DNA of 32,877 nt, taken from positions 1 to 32,877 of the forward strand of contig JAJRZV010000075.1 of the NCBI GenBank assembly GCA_024275095.1. The letters are read 5' to 3'. The stretch is from a bacterium. GTDB lineage: Bacteria; JAJRZV01. How positions within the stretch are numbered: the first letter of the stretch is position 1; every line of letters starts with the position of its first letter. The translations under genes and the position numbers were made by a program. The notes beneath the pieces are model-generated. The model made no database searches. It had not been told where the DNA came from and worked only from the letters and a program-made list of their open reading frames with translations. Positions 10,217 to 19,181 of the stretch are shown in pieces.

Positions 10217-11249
10217 ACCGAAATGAGTGCAGAAACCCTTTGGGGCGCGCGAATTTTACAGGATGACTTTCAAAAAAGATTTGTATCCCCGAGCCTTTTA
10301 CAACTTCGCCTATTTCCATGAATTTGGCAATCTTTTTTATTTCAAGGGCCTTACCCGGTGGAGCGGTTATCATCAGGCGGTAGTCTTCTCCTCCCCACAA
10401 GAACATATCAACGGGTGTGATGTCGAGTTTTTTGCATGCCTGAACAAATATACGCGGGAACATCTGTCCGGTAAGATCGAGAATAATTTTTACTCCAGAT
10501 GCTTTTGCAAGATGATATGCAGATTCCACAAGGCTATCGCTTGTATCAATACATGCGATACGTGTAATTTTCATGCGCGCGATGCGGTGGGCGAGGGTGA
10601 ATTCAGGTCCGGGCATGAGAAAGTGCTTTTCCAGTGAAGTCAACCTTCTTGGGAAGGGAAGTCCTTGTCTTCTCTTTATGAGCTCGAGCCCAAGAGCAGC
10701 CAGTCCTGTGGGTCCTGAAATAAGGACTTTATCACCGGGCTTTGCGTTGGATCGCATAAAAGGTTTGGAGTAAGGTTGGCCGAATACCGTGAAGTTCAAG
10801 ATGAAACCTTCGGAAGAAGCAATAATGTCACCTCCTCCCAGAGGTACATGGTAGCGAATGGAGCATTTATAAATTCCGTCAATTAAATCCTTTGTATCCC
10901 GTTCCTCAGCATTTTGAGGTATTCCGAGCGTAAAGAAGAACCCCAGGGGTCTGCAACCACACGCGGCAAGATCACTGAGAGCCCCGGCAAGAGCCCGATA
11001 CCCTGCATATTTAAGAGGGAAAAGGTCTCTGCGGAAGTGAACTCCTTCTGCCGAACCGTCAGTGGATATGAAAAATTTTCCTTTGAGAAAGAGTCCGGAA
11101 CTGTCATCCCCAATCCATGGGGAGAAGTGTTTTTTCCACCGACGAAATCGCCTTTTTATGTATTGAATTAAACGTGTTTCTGATGTGTTCAGTGTTTCCA
11201 AAGCTTCAGGAACGTCCTGCTGCCACGCTGGCTTCTGTTTCTTCAGCAA
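10191..11249 (-). CDS. thiL: Thiamine-monophosphate kinase; ORF start as in the track, true start possibly the TTG just after the lon stop (about 11205)
   Basis: IGDDSSGL, EGVHFRRDLFPLKYAGYRALAGALSDLAACGCRPLG, GGGDIIAS, GDKVLISGPTG, GGEDYRL. Confidence 0.9.
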   Translation of the reverse strand: MLKKQKPAWQQDVPEALETLNTSETRLIQYIKRRFRRWKKHFSPWIGDDSSGLFLKGKFFISTDGSAEGVHFRRDLFPLKYAGYRALAGALSDLAACGCRPLGFFFTLGIPQNAEERDTKDLIDGIYKCSIRYHVPLGGGDIIASSEGFILNFTVFGQPYSKPFMRSNAKPGDKVLISGPTGLAALGLELIKRRQGLPFPRRLTSLEKHFLMPGPEFTLAHRIARMKITRIACIDTSDSLVESAYHLAKASGVKIILDLTGQMFPRIFVQACKKLDITPVDMFLWGGEDYRLMITAPPGKALEIKKIAKFMEIGEVVKGSGIQIFFESHPVKFARPKGFLHSFRFGQEQPGE

Positions 11250-13590
11250 GAGATATTCGAACAGCTTCTTCTATGCTGCGGATAAAGTGAAACTGCATTT
11301 TTCGTTTTACGTAGGGAGGTAACTCCTGCACCTCACCCTGGTTAGGAGCAGGTAATACTACTTCTTTAATCCCGTACCTGAGAGCACCCAGTACCTTTTC
11401 TTTAATTCCCCCAACCGGAAGTATTTTACCAGTAACAGTAACTTCACCTGTCATGGCTACATCTTTGCGGACCCTCGTGTTTTTGAAAGCAGAAATAATG
11501 GCCACTGCAATGGTTACTCCTGCACTGGGGCCATCTTTGGGAATTGCTCCTGCTGGAACATGTACGTGTATGTCCGTTGTGTTAAACAGATTTTCGTCAA
11601 TATCGAAATCACCAGAGCGTGCACGTGCAAAACTCAAAGCTGCCCTTGCCGATTCCTTCATGATCTCTCCCAGATGTCCGGTGAGAATGAGGTTGCCCTT
11701 GCCACCTTTCATGAGAACACACTCCACCTTGAGTACTTCGCCTCCATAAGGAGTCCAGGCGAGTCCAAGGGCGACTCCCACTTCTTCATTACCCAGTTCT
11801 GTTTCCGGCTGATACTGCTCATTACCCAGGAACCGGCGGATACTCTGCTTTTTAATAATTACGGGAAGCTGGCGTTTCTTCTCCACAATTTCCACTGCCA
11901 CCTTTCTCAAGACAGAAGCAATGTTTCTTTCGAGATTTCGAAGCCCTGCTTCTCGAGTATAGCCGCGGATGATTTGAACGATGGCGTCATCCGTAAACTT
12001 TACTTTTTCTACGTCGAGGCCATTTTCTTTACACTGGCGGGGTATGAGATATTTTTTTGCGATGTTCACCTTTTCTTCTTCGGTGTAGCCGGGAAGGTAG
12101 ATGACCTCCAGGCGGTCAATGAGTGCGGGGGGGATGGTGTCGGTGATGTTGGCTGTGCATATAAACATCACTCGTGAGAGGTCATAAGGTAGATTAATGT
12201 AATGGTCTACGAAGTTGAAGTTTTGCTCAGGGTCAAGCACTTCCAGAAGAGCAGAGGATGGATCACCGCGGAAGTCCATCCCGAGCTTGTCAACCTCATC
12301 CAGCATAAACACGGGATTGCTGGTTTTTGCCTGGCGGATGCCCTGGATAATTTTTCCAGGCATGGCTCCCACGTATGTGCGCCTGTGACCCCGGATTTCC
12401 GCCTCGTCGCGCACACCCCCGAGACTGACACGAACGAATTCCCTCCCGAGTGCGCGTGCTATGGACTTTCCGAGTGAAGTTTTCCCTACACCGGGTGGGC
12501 CCACAAAGCAAAGGATAGGTCCCTTGTGATCTGGTTTTAACGTTTTGACTGCCAGAAACTCAATGATTCTTTCTTTGACCTTTTCCAGGTCATAATGGTC
12601 CTCGTCCAGTATTTTGCGTGCTCGTGAAATATCCAGATTATCTGTGCTGTATTTTTGCCACGGTAGCTCCAGGAGCCAGTCCAGATAAGTCCGCACCACA
12701 GAGGCTTCTGCTGAATCAGGATGCATGTTTTGAAGTCTCTTAAGCTGTTTAAAAGCTTCTTCCTTGACCTGCTCGGGCATGAGAGCTTCTTCTATGCGCT
12801 TTTGCAGTTCCTGAATTTCTTTTTCACGGTCATCCAGTTCTCCGAGTTCTGACTTGATAGCTTTAAGTTGTTCCCGCAGAAAATATTCTTTTTGTGCTTT
12901 GTCTATAACCTGTTTGGCCTGCTCCTCAATTTTTTGTTTCACCTTGAGAAGTTCGAGTTCACGTGCCAGGTATTTGTTGACCGTGGTGAGCCTTTTTACA
13001 GGGTCTGTTTCTTCAAGTATCGCCTGAGCCTCTTCCACTTTTAGATTCAGATTGGATGCGATAAGATCTGCCAGGCGGCCTACTTCCTGGATGTTTTCAA
13101 GCATTGATATGAATTCCGGAGGTACTACTTTGGTTATTTGTACAATTTCGTTTACCAGTTCAAGCGTAGCCCTTTTCAGAGCTTCCAGGTGAATATCAAA
13201 TTTGGGTTGCTCACCTTCCTCAAGAAGTTGAATTTTAGAGAGTATGAAAGGTTCCCACTGGGTTACTTCTACAAGGCGCGCACGCTTCAGCCCCTGAACC
13301 AGGGTCTTGAGTGTCCCGTCAGGCATTTTGATCATGCGCAGAACACTTACTACAACTCCCACTGTGAATAAATCATCCTGCCGTGGATTCTCCACCTCAC
13401 TCTGTTTCTGAGCTACCATAAAAAGCAGGCGGTTATTTTTGAGAGCTTCATCCACTGCTTTTACAGATGTAGGCCTTCCAATCATCAAGGGGGAGATGGC
13501 GAAAGGCAGAAGCACCATGTCTCGAAGAGGTACGGTGGGAAGCAGCTCTGGAATTCTGATTTGTTCGTGGCCGGTAACTTCTCCGTTCAT
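11206..13590 (-). CDS. lon: ATP-dependent protease Lon
   Basis: 794 aa; Walker A GPPGVGKTSLGKS, Lon N domain LPTVPLRDMVLLP, protease active site KDGPSAGVT. Confidence 0.98.
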   Translation of the reverse strand: MNGEVTGHEQIRIPELLPTVPLRDMVLLPFAISPLMIGRPTSVKAVDEALKNNRLLFMVAQKQSEVENPRQDDLFTVGVVVSVLRMIKMPDGTLKTLVQGLKRARLVEVTQWEPFILSKIQLLEEGEQPKFDIHLEALKRATLELVNEIVQITKVVPPEFISMLENIQEVGRLADLIASNLNLKVEEAQAILEETDPVKRLTTVNKYLARELELLKVKQKIEEQAKQVIDKAQKEYFLREQLKAIKSELGELDDREKEIQELQKRIEEALMPEQVKEEAFKQLKRLQNMHPDSAEASVVRTYLDWLLELPWQKYSTDNLDISRARKILDEDHYDLEKVKERIIEFLAVKTLKPDHKGPILCFVGPPGVGKTSLGKSIARALGREFVRVSLGGVRDEAEIRGHRRTYVGAMPGKIIQGIRQAKTSNPVFMLDEVDKLGMDFRGDPSSALLEVLDPEQNFNFVDHYINLPYDLSRVMFICTANITDTIPPALIDRLEVIYLPGYTEEEKVNIAKKYLIPRQCKENGLDVEKVKFTDDAIVQIIRGYTREAGLRNLERNIASVLRKVAVEIVEKKRQLPVIIKKQSIRRFLGNEQYQPETELGNEEVGVALGLAWTPYGGEVLKVECVLMKGGKGNLILTGHLGEIMKESARAALSFARARSGDFDIDENLFNTTDIHVHVPAGAIPKDGPSAGVTIAVAIISAFKNTRVRKDVAMTGEVTVTGKILPVGGIKEKVLGALRYGIKEVVLPAPNQGEVQELPPYVKRKMQFHFIRSIEEAVRISLAEETEASVAAGRS

Positions 13591-14048
13591 TCTGATTCCT
13601 CTGAAATGATAGGTATGTTGTATACAGGTCGACGGCGTTCCTGAATTTTTTGCAGCTTCACCTTTAACACGCCGTTTTTTAAAATTGCTTTGGCATCTCT
13701 CATGTTACAGGGCGTAGGTACTTCGACCACTCGGCGAAACCTGCCAAAGTGTCGTTCGGCCCTGAGGTAACGAAAGTTTGCTGATGGATCAAGTTTCTCA
13801 TTTGTTTTAAAGCCTTCTACTATAACCGTGTTTCCTGTTGTGTAGACTCGTAATTTTTCTACCTTGACCCCCGGAATTTCGAACAAAAGAACAACATGAT
13901 CTTCTGTCTCGTATACATCTGTTTCCGGGAAAAGAATAATATCCTCTGCCTCGGCATCGTGGGGCCTGTAGCCGAAAAGACGTTCAAAAAGTCTTTCGAT
14001 TTCTTCCTGAAGAAGAGCCATCTGTTCAAGGATCATATTTCGCTTCAT
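13587..14048 (-). CDS. Hsp20/alpha-crystallin family small heat-shock protein
   Basis: 153 aa; ACD-type sequence VVLLFEIPGVKVEKLRVYTTGNTVIVEGFK...GRFRRVVEVP...AILKNGVLKVKLQK; 4-bp overlap with lon. Confidence 0.92.
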   Translation of the reverse strand: MKRNMILEQMALLQEEIERLFERLFGYRPHDAEAEDIILFPETDVYETEDHVVLLFEIPGVKVEKLRVYTTGNTVIVEGFKTNEKLDPSANFRYLRAERHFGRFRRVVEVPTPCNMRDAKAILKNGVLKVKLQKIQERRRPVYNIPIISEESE

Positions 14049-14052
14049 GACA

Positions 14053-14090
14053 ATGTAATTATGGGGTGAGTTTAGGTTTCTATCAAGGGT
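14053..14090 (-). promoter_or_regulatory. Candidate sigma32 (RpoH)-type heat-shock promoter for hsp20-lon
   Basis: Minus strand CTTGAT (14082-14087), 15 nt, CCCCAT(AAT) (14061-14066), resembling CTTGAA-N13..17-CCCCATnT; immediately upstream of the hsp20 ATG. Confidence 0.7.
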
Positions 14091-14301
14091 TTGGTTTGTA
14101 TTCCTTATTTAAAAGAGATTTAAACTGGGTACTGTGGGACAAAAATTAAGAAATTTCCAGTGGATATAGATCAGGAGAGAAATGCTTGCTTGTGGTCAAA
14201 AAAGTAAAACAATGCTTAATTTGGCTTTTGTGCTGAAAGGAAAGATGTTATAGTCCCGCACGACAAATTAAAACAAACGTTTAATATTTACGGCCTCTAC
14301 A

Positions 14302-15219
14302 GTGAAGAGATTGTTCAGACATGTAAGCCAGAACCTTATTCTATGGGTTATTGTATGGAGTGTTGCAGCCTATTCTTATCCCCGTCCGTTTATTTCGATA
14401 AAGCCTTACCTCGAGTATTTTTTCACCCTCACCATGTTATGCGTTGGTTTGCTGCTCAATCCACAACATGTGAGGATGCTATCTCAGAATCCTCAGAGGG
14501 TAGGTGTGGGCACGTTGCTGCAGTTTACAATTATGCCTGCAACTGTTTTTAGTGTATCTATTTTCTTCGATGATCCTCTGGTAAAAACAGGAATTATTCT
14601 CACCGGCTGTGTTCCTGGTGCAATGGCGAGTAATCTGATGAGTGCCCTTGCAGAAGCGGATGTGGCTCTTTCTGTATCAATAACGACCCTGTCCACACTC
14701 TTATCGCCTCTGGTTACACCGTTTTTGCTTTACGTTATGGCAGGCAGCATGGTGAAGATTAATTTTTCAGCGATGTGTGTAAAACTTATGTGGATGGTTG
14801 TTCTCCCTGTTATAGCAGGGTACATTTTAAGGCTGAGAAGGGGAGAGTGGGCATTGCGCGGAAAGGATTATTTTTCTGGAATTGCCGGGCTTGCCATTGT
14901 GGTTATCGTGGCCATCGTTGTGGCCAGCAATTCTGGTCATCTGAAGATGAACCATCTGGGTATTGTGCTGGCACTACTTGTGCCCAACATTATTGGATAT
15001 GCAGCAGGTTTTGGTTTTGCGTCGCTTTTCGGCTGGCCGAGCTCACAACGTAGAACAGTGTCTCTGGAAGTAGGAATGCAAAACGCAGGACTCGGGACCG
15101 TCCTTGCGCTGGGTTACTTTGGGGATAAAGCAGCGATACCCCCTGCTATATATACCGTACTGTGTCTTGTAACATCATCGCTGCTGGTTACGTACTGGGA
15201 GAGGGCTGATTTGCCCTGA
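14302..15219 (+). CDS. Bile acid:sodium symporter (BASS) family transporter
   Basis: 305 aa polytopic protein, GTG start; GCVPGAMASNLMSALAEADVALSVSITTLSTLLSPLVTP and EVGMQNAGLGTVLALGYFGDKAAIPPAIYTVLCL. Confidence 0.9.
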   Translation: MKRLFRHVSQNLILWVIVWSVAAYSYPRPFISIKPYLEYFFTLTMLCVGLLLNPQHVRMLSQNPQRVGVGTLLQFTIMPATVFSVSIFFDDPLVKTGIILTGCVPGAMASNLMSALAEADVALSVSITTLSTLLSPLVTPFLLYVMAGSMVKINFSAMCVKLMWMVVLPVIAGYILRLRRGEWALRGKDYFSGIAGLAIVVIVAIVVASNSGHLKMNHLGIVLALLVPNIIGYAAGFGFASLFGWPSSQRRTVSLEVGMQNAGLGTVLALGYFGDKAAIPPAIYTVLCLVTSSLLVTYWERADLP

Positions 15220-15301
15220 CCTCAACTTCCTTTGAGTTCCAAATCGGAAATCGCGGGTGCACATGCTTCTCGTTTTTTTGTTGGGTTTTGGGATATGAAT
15301 G

Positions 15302-16783
15302 TCAAATGTTGAGACCAGACCCCGAAGCGTGGAGGGCGAGCGTCATGATGGTTTGTTGTGGGTTGATGGCTGTTGAAGTGGGTAGCACGCTTCCGTCGAC
15401 GATAAAGAGTCCTTTTATTCCGTGAAATTCGCAGAACTGGTTTACCACCGAGTTTTCAGGCGATGTGCCCATTCTGCACGTACCAAGGGGGTGAAGACTT
15501 CCACCGAGCATGAATTTTCTTTTTTCAAACAGCGTGTCTATTTTGTCCAGTTCTTTTTCGCTTTTTAACGTGAGTCCTCCGATGTGTACAGGAAATACTT
15601 TCTTTGCTCCCGCGGCAAAATATATCTGGCACAGAATCTTCAACGCCTTTCTCATCTTTTCTATGTCAGATTGGAGAAGTTTGTAGGAGACCAGAGGCAG
15701 ACCGCCCGGCATTACCCTCACACGCCCCTCGGATGTATCACTGATGAGAGCTCCCGCATCTGTAAAACGGATATATTCCTGCATGTTTCTCTGATGCTCG
15801 ATGCCACATCCTGGAACGAGCATTCCACCGATCGGAGGAGGCACCGCACCCACAAGAAAGATAATGCCTTCGTGGAGGTATTCATCTGAGTAATAACTCT
15901 GGGGAACACCCTTCCAGCATTCAATTTCCTCATCAAAGATGGCACCGGCCACCACTCCTGGATGAAGATGCAGGTGGCGTCCAATGTGGGGATTTCGCAG
16001 TCCGCTTTTTACCAGTATCACGGGAGTCCATATGGCCCCGGCAGCCAGGCCCACGACAGGAGCCGTAACTTTAAATTTTGTACCCTTCATTTTTCCTCGC
16101 ATAAAAGTGCCTCTCACACCCTTGACCTTCCCTTTTTCTATTTCCACACGTTCAACATTTGCTCCCGTGTAAACTTCTCCGCCGAGAGCCTGAACTCTTG
16201 GTATGAACGAAAGGTGCGGGGCTTTCTTGGCGTTCAGAGGACATCCAATGACACAACTGCCACAACCCCTGCATCCTGCTGCATTCCTTTTCACCGGCCC
16301 CCCGGAAAATCCCAGTGCTTTGATGCCCCTTTCGAATATTATGCCGCTTTTGCCCATTGCATCACGGGATACAGGTTCTATTGGGAGGAACTCCTCGAGT
16401 TTACGTGAAAGTTTATCCACGTAATCAGGGGTAAATACTTCGAGCCCGTCCTCTCTCCATTTCTGAATTACGTGGTCAGGCGGTCTGAAACATGTACCCG
16501 CGTTCATTGCGGCCGAGCCACCGAGGCAACTCGCATAAAGAATGGGAATGGCAGGTGTGCTCAGTGCCAGGGAAACACGGAATGGCTGGTACTGGTTTAT
16601 GACTCTCAGGGCACCTTCCACAGGGTCCTCGTTTTCTTCAAGTTTTGCAACGGGCAGTCCCTTTTCCAGGATGATAACCTTTTTCCCTGCTTCGGCCAGT
16701 CCCCATGCGAATGCTCCACCACCGGCACCAGAGCCTATCACGCAGGCGTCCGCCTTGATATGCATTTCCTTCAACTGGCACAC
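15302..16783 (-). CDS. GMC-family FAD-dependent oxidoreductase
   Basis: 493 aa; VIGSGAGGGAFAWGLAEAGKKVIILEKG dinucleotide-binding motif; CRGCGSCVIGCP; C-term HPLGTCRMG...VDGSVLPTSTAINPQQTIMTLA. Confidence 0.93.
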   Translation of the reverse strand: MCQLKEMHIKADACVIGSGAGGGAFAWGLAEAGKKVIILEKGLPVAKLEENEDPVEGALRVINQYQPFRVSLALSTPAIPILYASCLGGSAAMNAGTCFRPPDHVIQKWREDGLEVFTPDYVDKLSRKLEEFLPIEPVSRDAMGKSGIIFERGIKALGFSGGPVKRNAAGCRGCGSCVIGCPLNAKKAPHLSFIPRVQALGGEVYTGANVERVEIEKGKVKGVRGTFMRGKMKGTKFKVTAPVVGLAAGAIWTPVILVKSGLRNPHIGRHLHLHPGVVAGAIFDEEIECWKGVPQSYYSDEYLHEGIIFLVGAVPPPIGGMLVPGCGIEHQRNMQEYIRFTDAGALISDTSEGRVRVMPGGLPLVSYKLLQSDIEKMRKALKILCQIYFAAGAKKVFPVHIGGLTLKSEKELDKIDTLFEKRKFMLGGSLHPLGTCRMGTSPENSVVNQFCEFHGIKGLFIVDGSVLPTSTAINPQQTIMTLALHASGSGLNI

Positions 16784-17160
16784 CCCGGCGTGTATTTGGT
16801 GATTCCACGGCTTTGCGGAGAGGAGTAGAGCGTACCCACAGCAATAAGTTTTGCAAGAATAAAGAGCAGGCGTCCAAAGGCAAATCTGTGATTTTCCAGG
16901 CGACTGAGCACCCGGATGCGTTTTTCAGGGCTGAGCAGGTGAAACGGTCTGAAAGTTAATGCTACAGCTGGAAGTATCAGGTTGAGCACGAGTAGAGCGA
17001 TTTTGAGTCCCAGGGCACCTCCACGAAACTCTTTCAGCGCGGTAATGACACGCGTGTAAAGAGGTTCTTCAGGATCTTCATTTTTCCACTCAGGAGCAAA
17101 GGATTCGATGAGTGCATAAAATATTTTTTGTGTCAGTGTCAAAGTTCTACGAATCCCCAC
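16771..17160 (-). CDS. Small membrane-associated protein resembling the N-terminal region of long-chain alcohol oxidase-type GMC proteins
   Basis: 129 aa, one hydrophobic segment (ALGLKIALLVLNLILPAVALTF), then FRPFHLLSPEKRIRVLSRLENHRFAFGRLLFILAKLIAVGTLYSSPQSRGITKYTP; overlaps the GMC ORF start by 13 bp. Confidence 0.7.
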   Translation of the reverse strand: MGIRRTLTLTQKIFYALIESFAPEWKNEDPEEPLYTRVITALKEFRGGALGLKIALLVLNLILPAVALTFRPFHLLSPEKRIRVLSRLENHRFAFGRLLFILAKLIAVGTLYSSPQSRGITKYTPGCAS

Positions 17161-19022
17161 ATGTTAAATGGTGGAATCTCCATTTTTATGCATCCGTTGT
17201 CGCCAGCACGGGCCTGAATTTTTTGAGTTTTTTCCATTGTATAAAAAATCACTTCGTGTATAGAAGAAAGGTTATTTCCGCAGTAAGTGAGAGTAAAGGG
17301 TGATGTGTAGACGAAATCGCGGTCAATGACAGAATAATTATAGTTAAGAAAGTGCAAAATGACGTGGCCATCGCCCTTTACGGGAATAATGCCGAGGGTA
17401 TCGCTCGCATCTGTGAAGATGGATGTTTTGCCGCCCAGCCTTTCCTGCACGGTACTGATGAGTCGCTGGGCTATTTGGGAGCTGCCGGTGGACCAGTACG
17501 TGGAAGCTTGAGGGAGGTAAAGCACATCTATGCCCGCGCTTCGGGCCTTATTCAGTAAACCCGCAGGATCGTGACTGTTGCAGGGTTCGTAAGGGACGAT
17601 AATGAGCTTTACGTCGGGAAGCGTGGCAGAGGCGGTATTGGTGGAGACGAGGTCGCCATCTCCTTCGTAAAGTGCGACAAATGGAATGTGGGCTTTTTCG
17701 AGAAGAGTGGTCATTCCCAGGTAACCCGTGTGTACAGAGCCTGAAGGCATCCACGGGGTTGCAAATCCCTGGATTGTGTATTCTTCGAGAGCACATGAAT
17801 AGTCGTAGAACACGGCCACATCACCGATGGGTTCCGTTTCTCTTACAATGTCAGAGTGTTCACGGATGAATTCTGTTACCATCGCTGCGGTATCTGCTGG
17901 AAGTGTGGCTGCCCCGGATACCGTAGAGGTGCCACCGCCGAATACGTACGCGTGATAGGGAATGAGAAATGATGCCCCGGAGGCGGCGGCTTCGGCAAGC
18001 CTGAATGCAATGGCCTGCCACTGCCTGCCGGATATGGAAAGAGCGAGAAGGTCAATGATTGTCGGGAACATCACCACGGGTTTGCCCGGAGAGATGGCTC
18101 TTGCCAGCAGGTAGGTGCCAACGTATCTGGCGTAGGGTGGATACTCCACGAAATTTTCAGATACGGTGAAATCCATGTCTTCGATAAAATGTTGTTTGTT
18201 TGGAGTGTAAAAAAATGTGTTGGCAGCAAAGGCGATATCCCTGCCGGCATACTCTCTTGCAAAGGTGATGAGTTCCCGGATCTGCTCTTTTCTGCTTTTA
18301 AGCTGGAAATACACAAATTCTCTGCGCAGTGCAACGTTGGGGTCGCCTGCGGGTGTGCTGGCACCGTGCTGGATCAAATATTTCCTGTAGTCGAATGTAC
18401 TGATGTCAGTAATACCGAATTTTTCTAAAAGTTCATCCGGGCTGAACCTTTCAGCAAGGTAATTCCTGAAGGCCTGCATGCAATACTCGCAGAAACCGGC
18501 CACGTAAAGGTGCCCACCGATACCTTCTATCTCGTCGAAATGAACGGCGTCCACGCCACCGTCGATGTGTTCCTTGATGCGCTCTTTCATGAATTCCTGC
18601 CAGTGGGGATTATTGTGACATGGAAGGTAAGGAGGGTCAGGTTGAATCCACAGGGCCCTGACGGGATTGCCATGGATATCTCTGCAGGCAAAATCTTCAA
18701 GATTGGTTTCACTTCCGACAACAGAAGCACTGGCCTGCATGGTGGGAAAGTTGGAGGCCACCTTTATGCCGTGTCGATGGAGTTGTTCGACGTACGCGAG
18801 TTCTTCTGTATTGAACCCTCCGTGATAGACAGACCAGGTGATCACCTCCGCTCTCACATCCAGCAGGTATGAGAGAGGAGGTTTTCCGTAAACAAATACC
18901 GTGACGTCATTCAACCAATCGTTAGAAAAGATGTAAGGTCCTCCGCCTGACTCTGACACACACCCAGTTAATATGGCGGCGAATAAATATGCCCCCAGCA
19001 CCGACCATTTGAGATTAATCAT
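17139..19022 (-). CDS. Lipoprotein with a glycoside-hydrolase-like (GHL-type) TIM barrel
   Basis: Start chosen at MINLKWSVLGAYLFAAILTGC (lipobox LTGC); the ORF track extends to 19109. GVDAVHFDEIEGIGGHLYVAGFCEYCMQAF resembles hypothetical glycosyl hydrolases with FDE and CxxC. Confidence 0.75.
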   Translation of the reverse strand: MINLKWSVLGAYLFAAILTGCVSESGGGPYIFSNDWLNDVTVFVYGKPPLSYLLDVRAEVITWSVYHGGFNTEELAYVEQLHRHGIKVASNFPTMQASASVVGSETNLEDFACRDIHGNPVRALWIQPDPPYLPCHNNPHWQEFMKERIKEHIDGGVDAVHFDEIEGIGGHLYVAGFCEYCMQAFRNYLAERFSPDELLEKFGITDISTFDYRKYLIQHGASTPAGDPNVALRREFVYFQLKSRKEQIRELITFAREYAGRDIAFAANTFFYTPNKQHFIEDMDFTVSENFVEYPPYARYVGTYLLARAISPGKPVVMFPTIIDLLALSISGRQWQAIAFRLAEAAASGASFLIPYHAYVFGGGTSTVSGAATLPADTAAMVTEFIREHSDIVRETEPIGDVAVFYDYSCALEEYTIQGFATPWMPSGSVHTGYLGMTTLLEKAHIPFVALYEGDGDLVSTNTASATLPDVKLIIVPYEPCNSHDPAGLLNKARSAGIDVLYLPQASTYWSTGSSQIAQRLISTVQERLGGKTSIFTDASDTLGIIPVKGDGHVILHFLNYNYSVIDRDFVYTSPFTLTYCGNNLSSIHEVIFYTMEKTQKIQARAGDNGCIKMEIPPFNMWGFVEL

Positions 19023-19181
19023 GTTCCCCATATTATAACGATATTGGGCCTGTGGGTAATGTGATTTAAAAAATTTTTTCAAGCTGCAGATAGAGTGATG
19101 AAATGCCATTCTTTTTTTGTCGGTAGAGAGAGCGAGTGATATGTGTTAAACTGGAATGGAAATTATTTTGGAGGTTTTTTT

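Noticed and set aside
11560-12177. 205-aa plus-strand ORF inside lon
   Set aside because: Antisense to conserved Lon coding sequence; no family resemblance.
14262-14290. ATTAAA-N7-TTTAAT inverted repeat upstream of the BASS transporter
   Set aside because: Six-bp AT-rich arms in an AT-rich intergenic region are expected by chance; no partner regulator seen.
15220-15301. Bidirectional terminator between the BASS gene and the GMC gene
   Set aside because: Only a weak 5-bp CTCAA/TTGAG stem without an adjacent T-run; not supportable.
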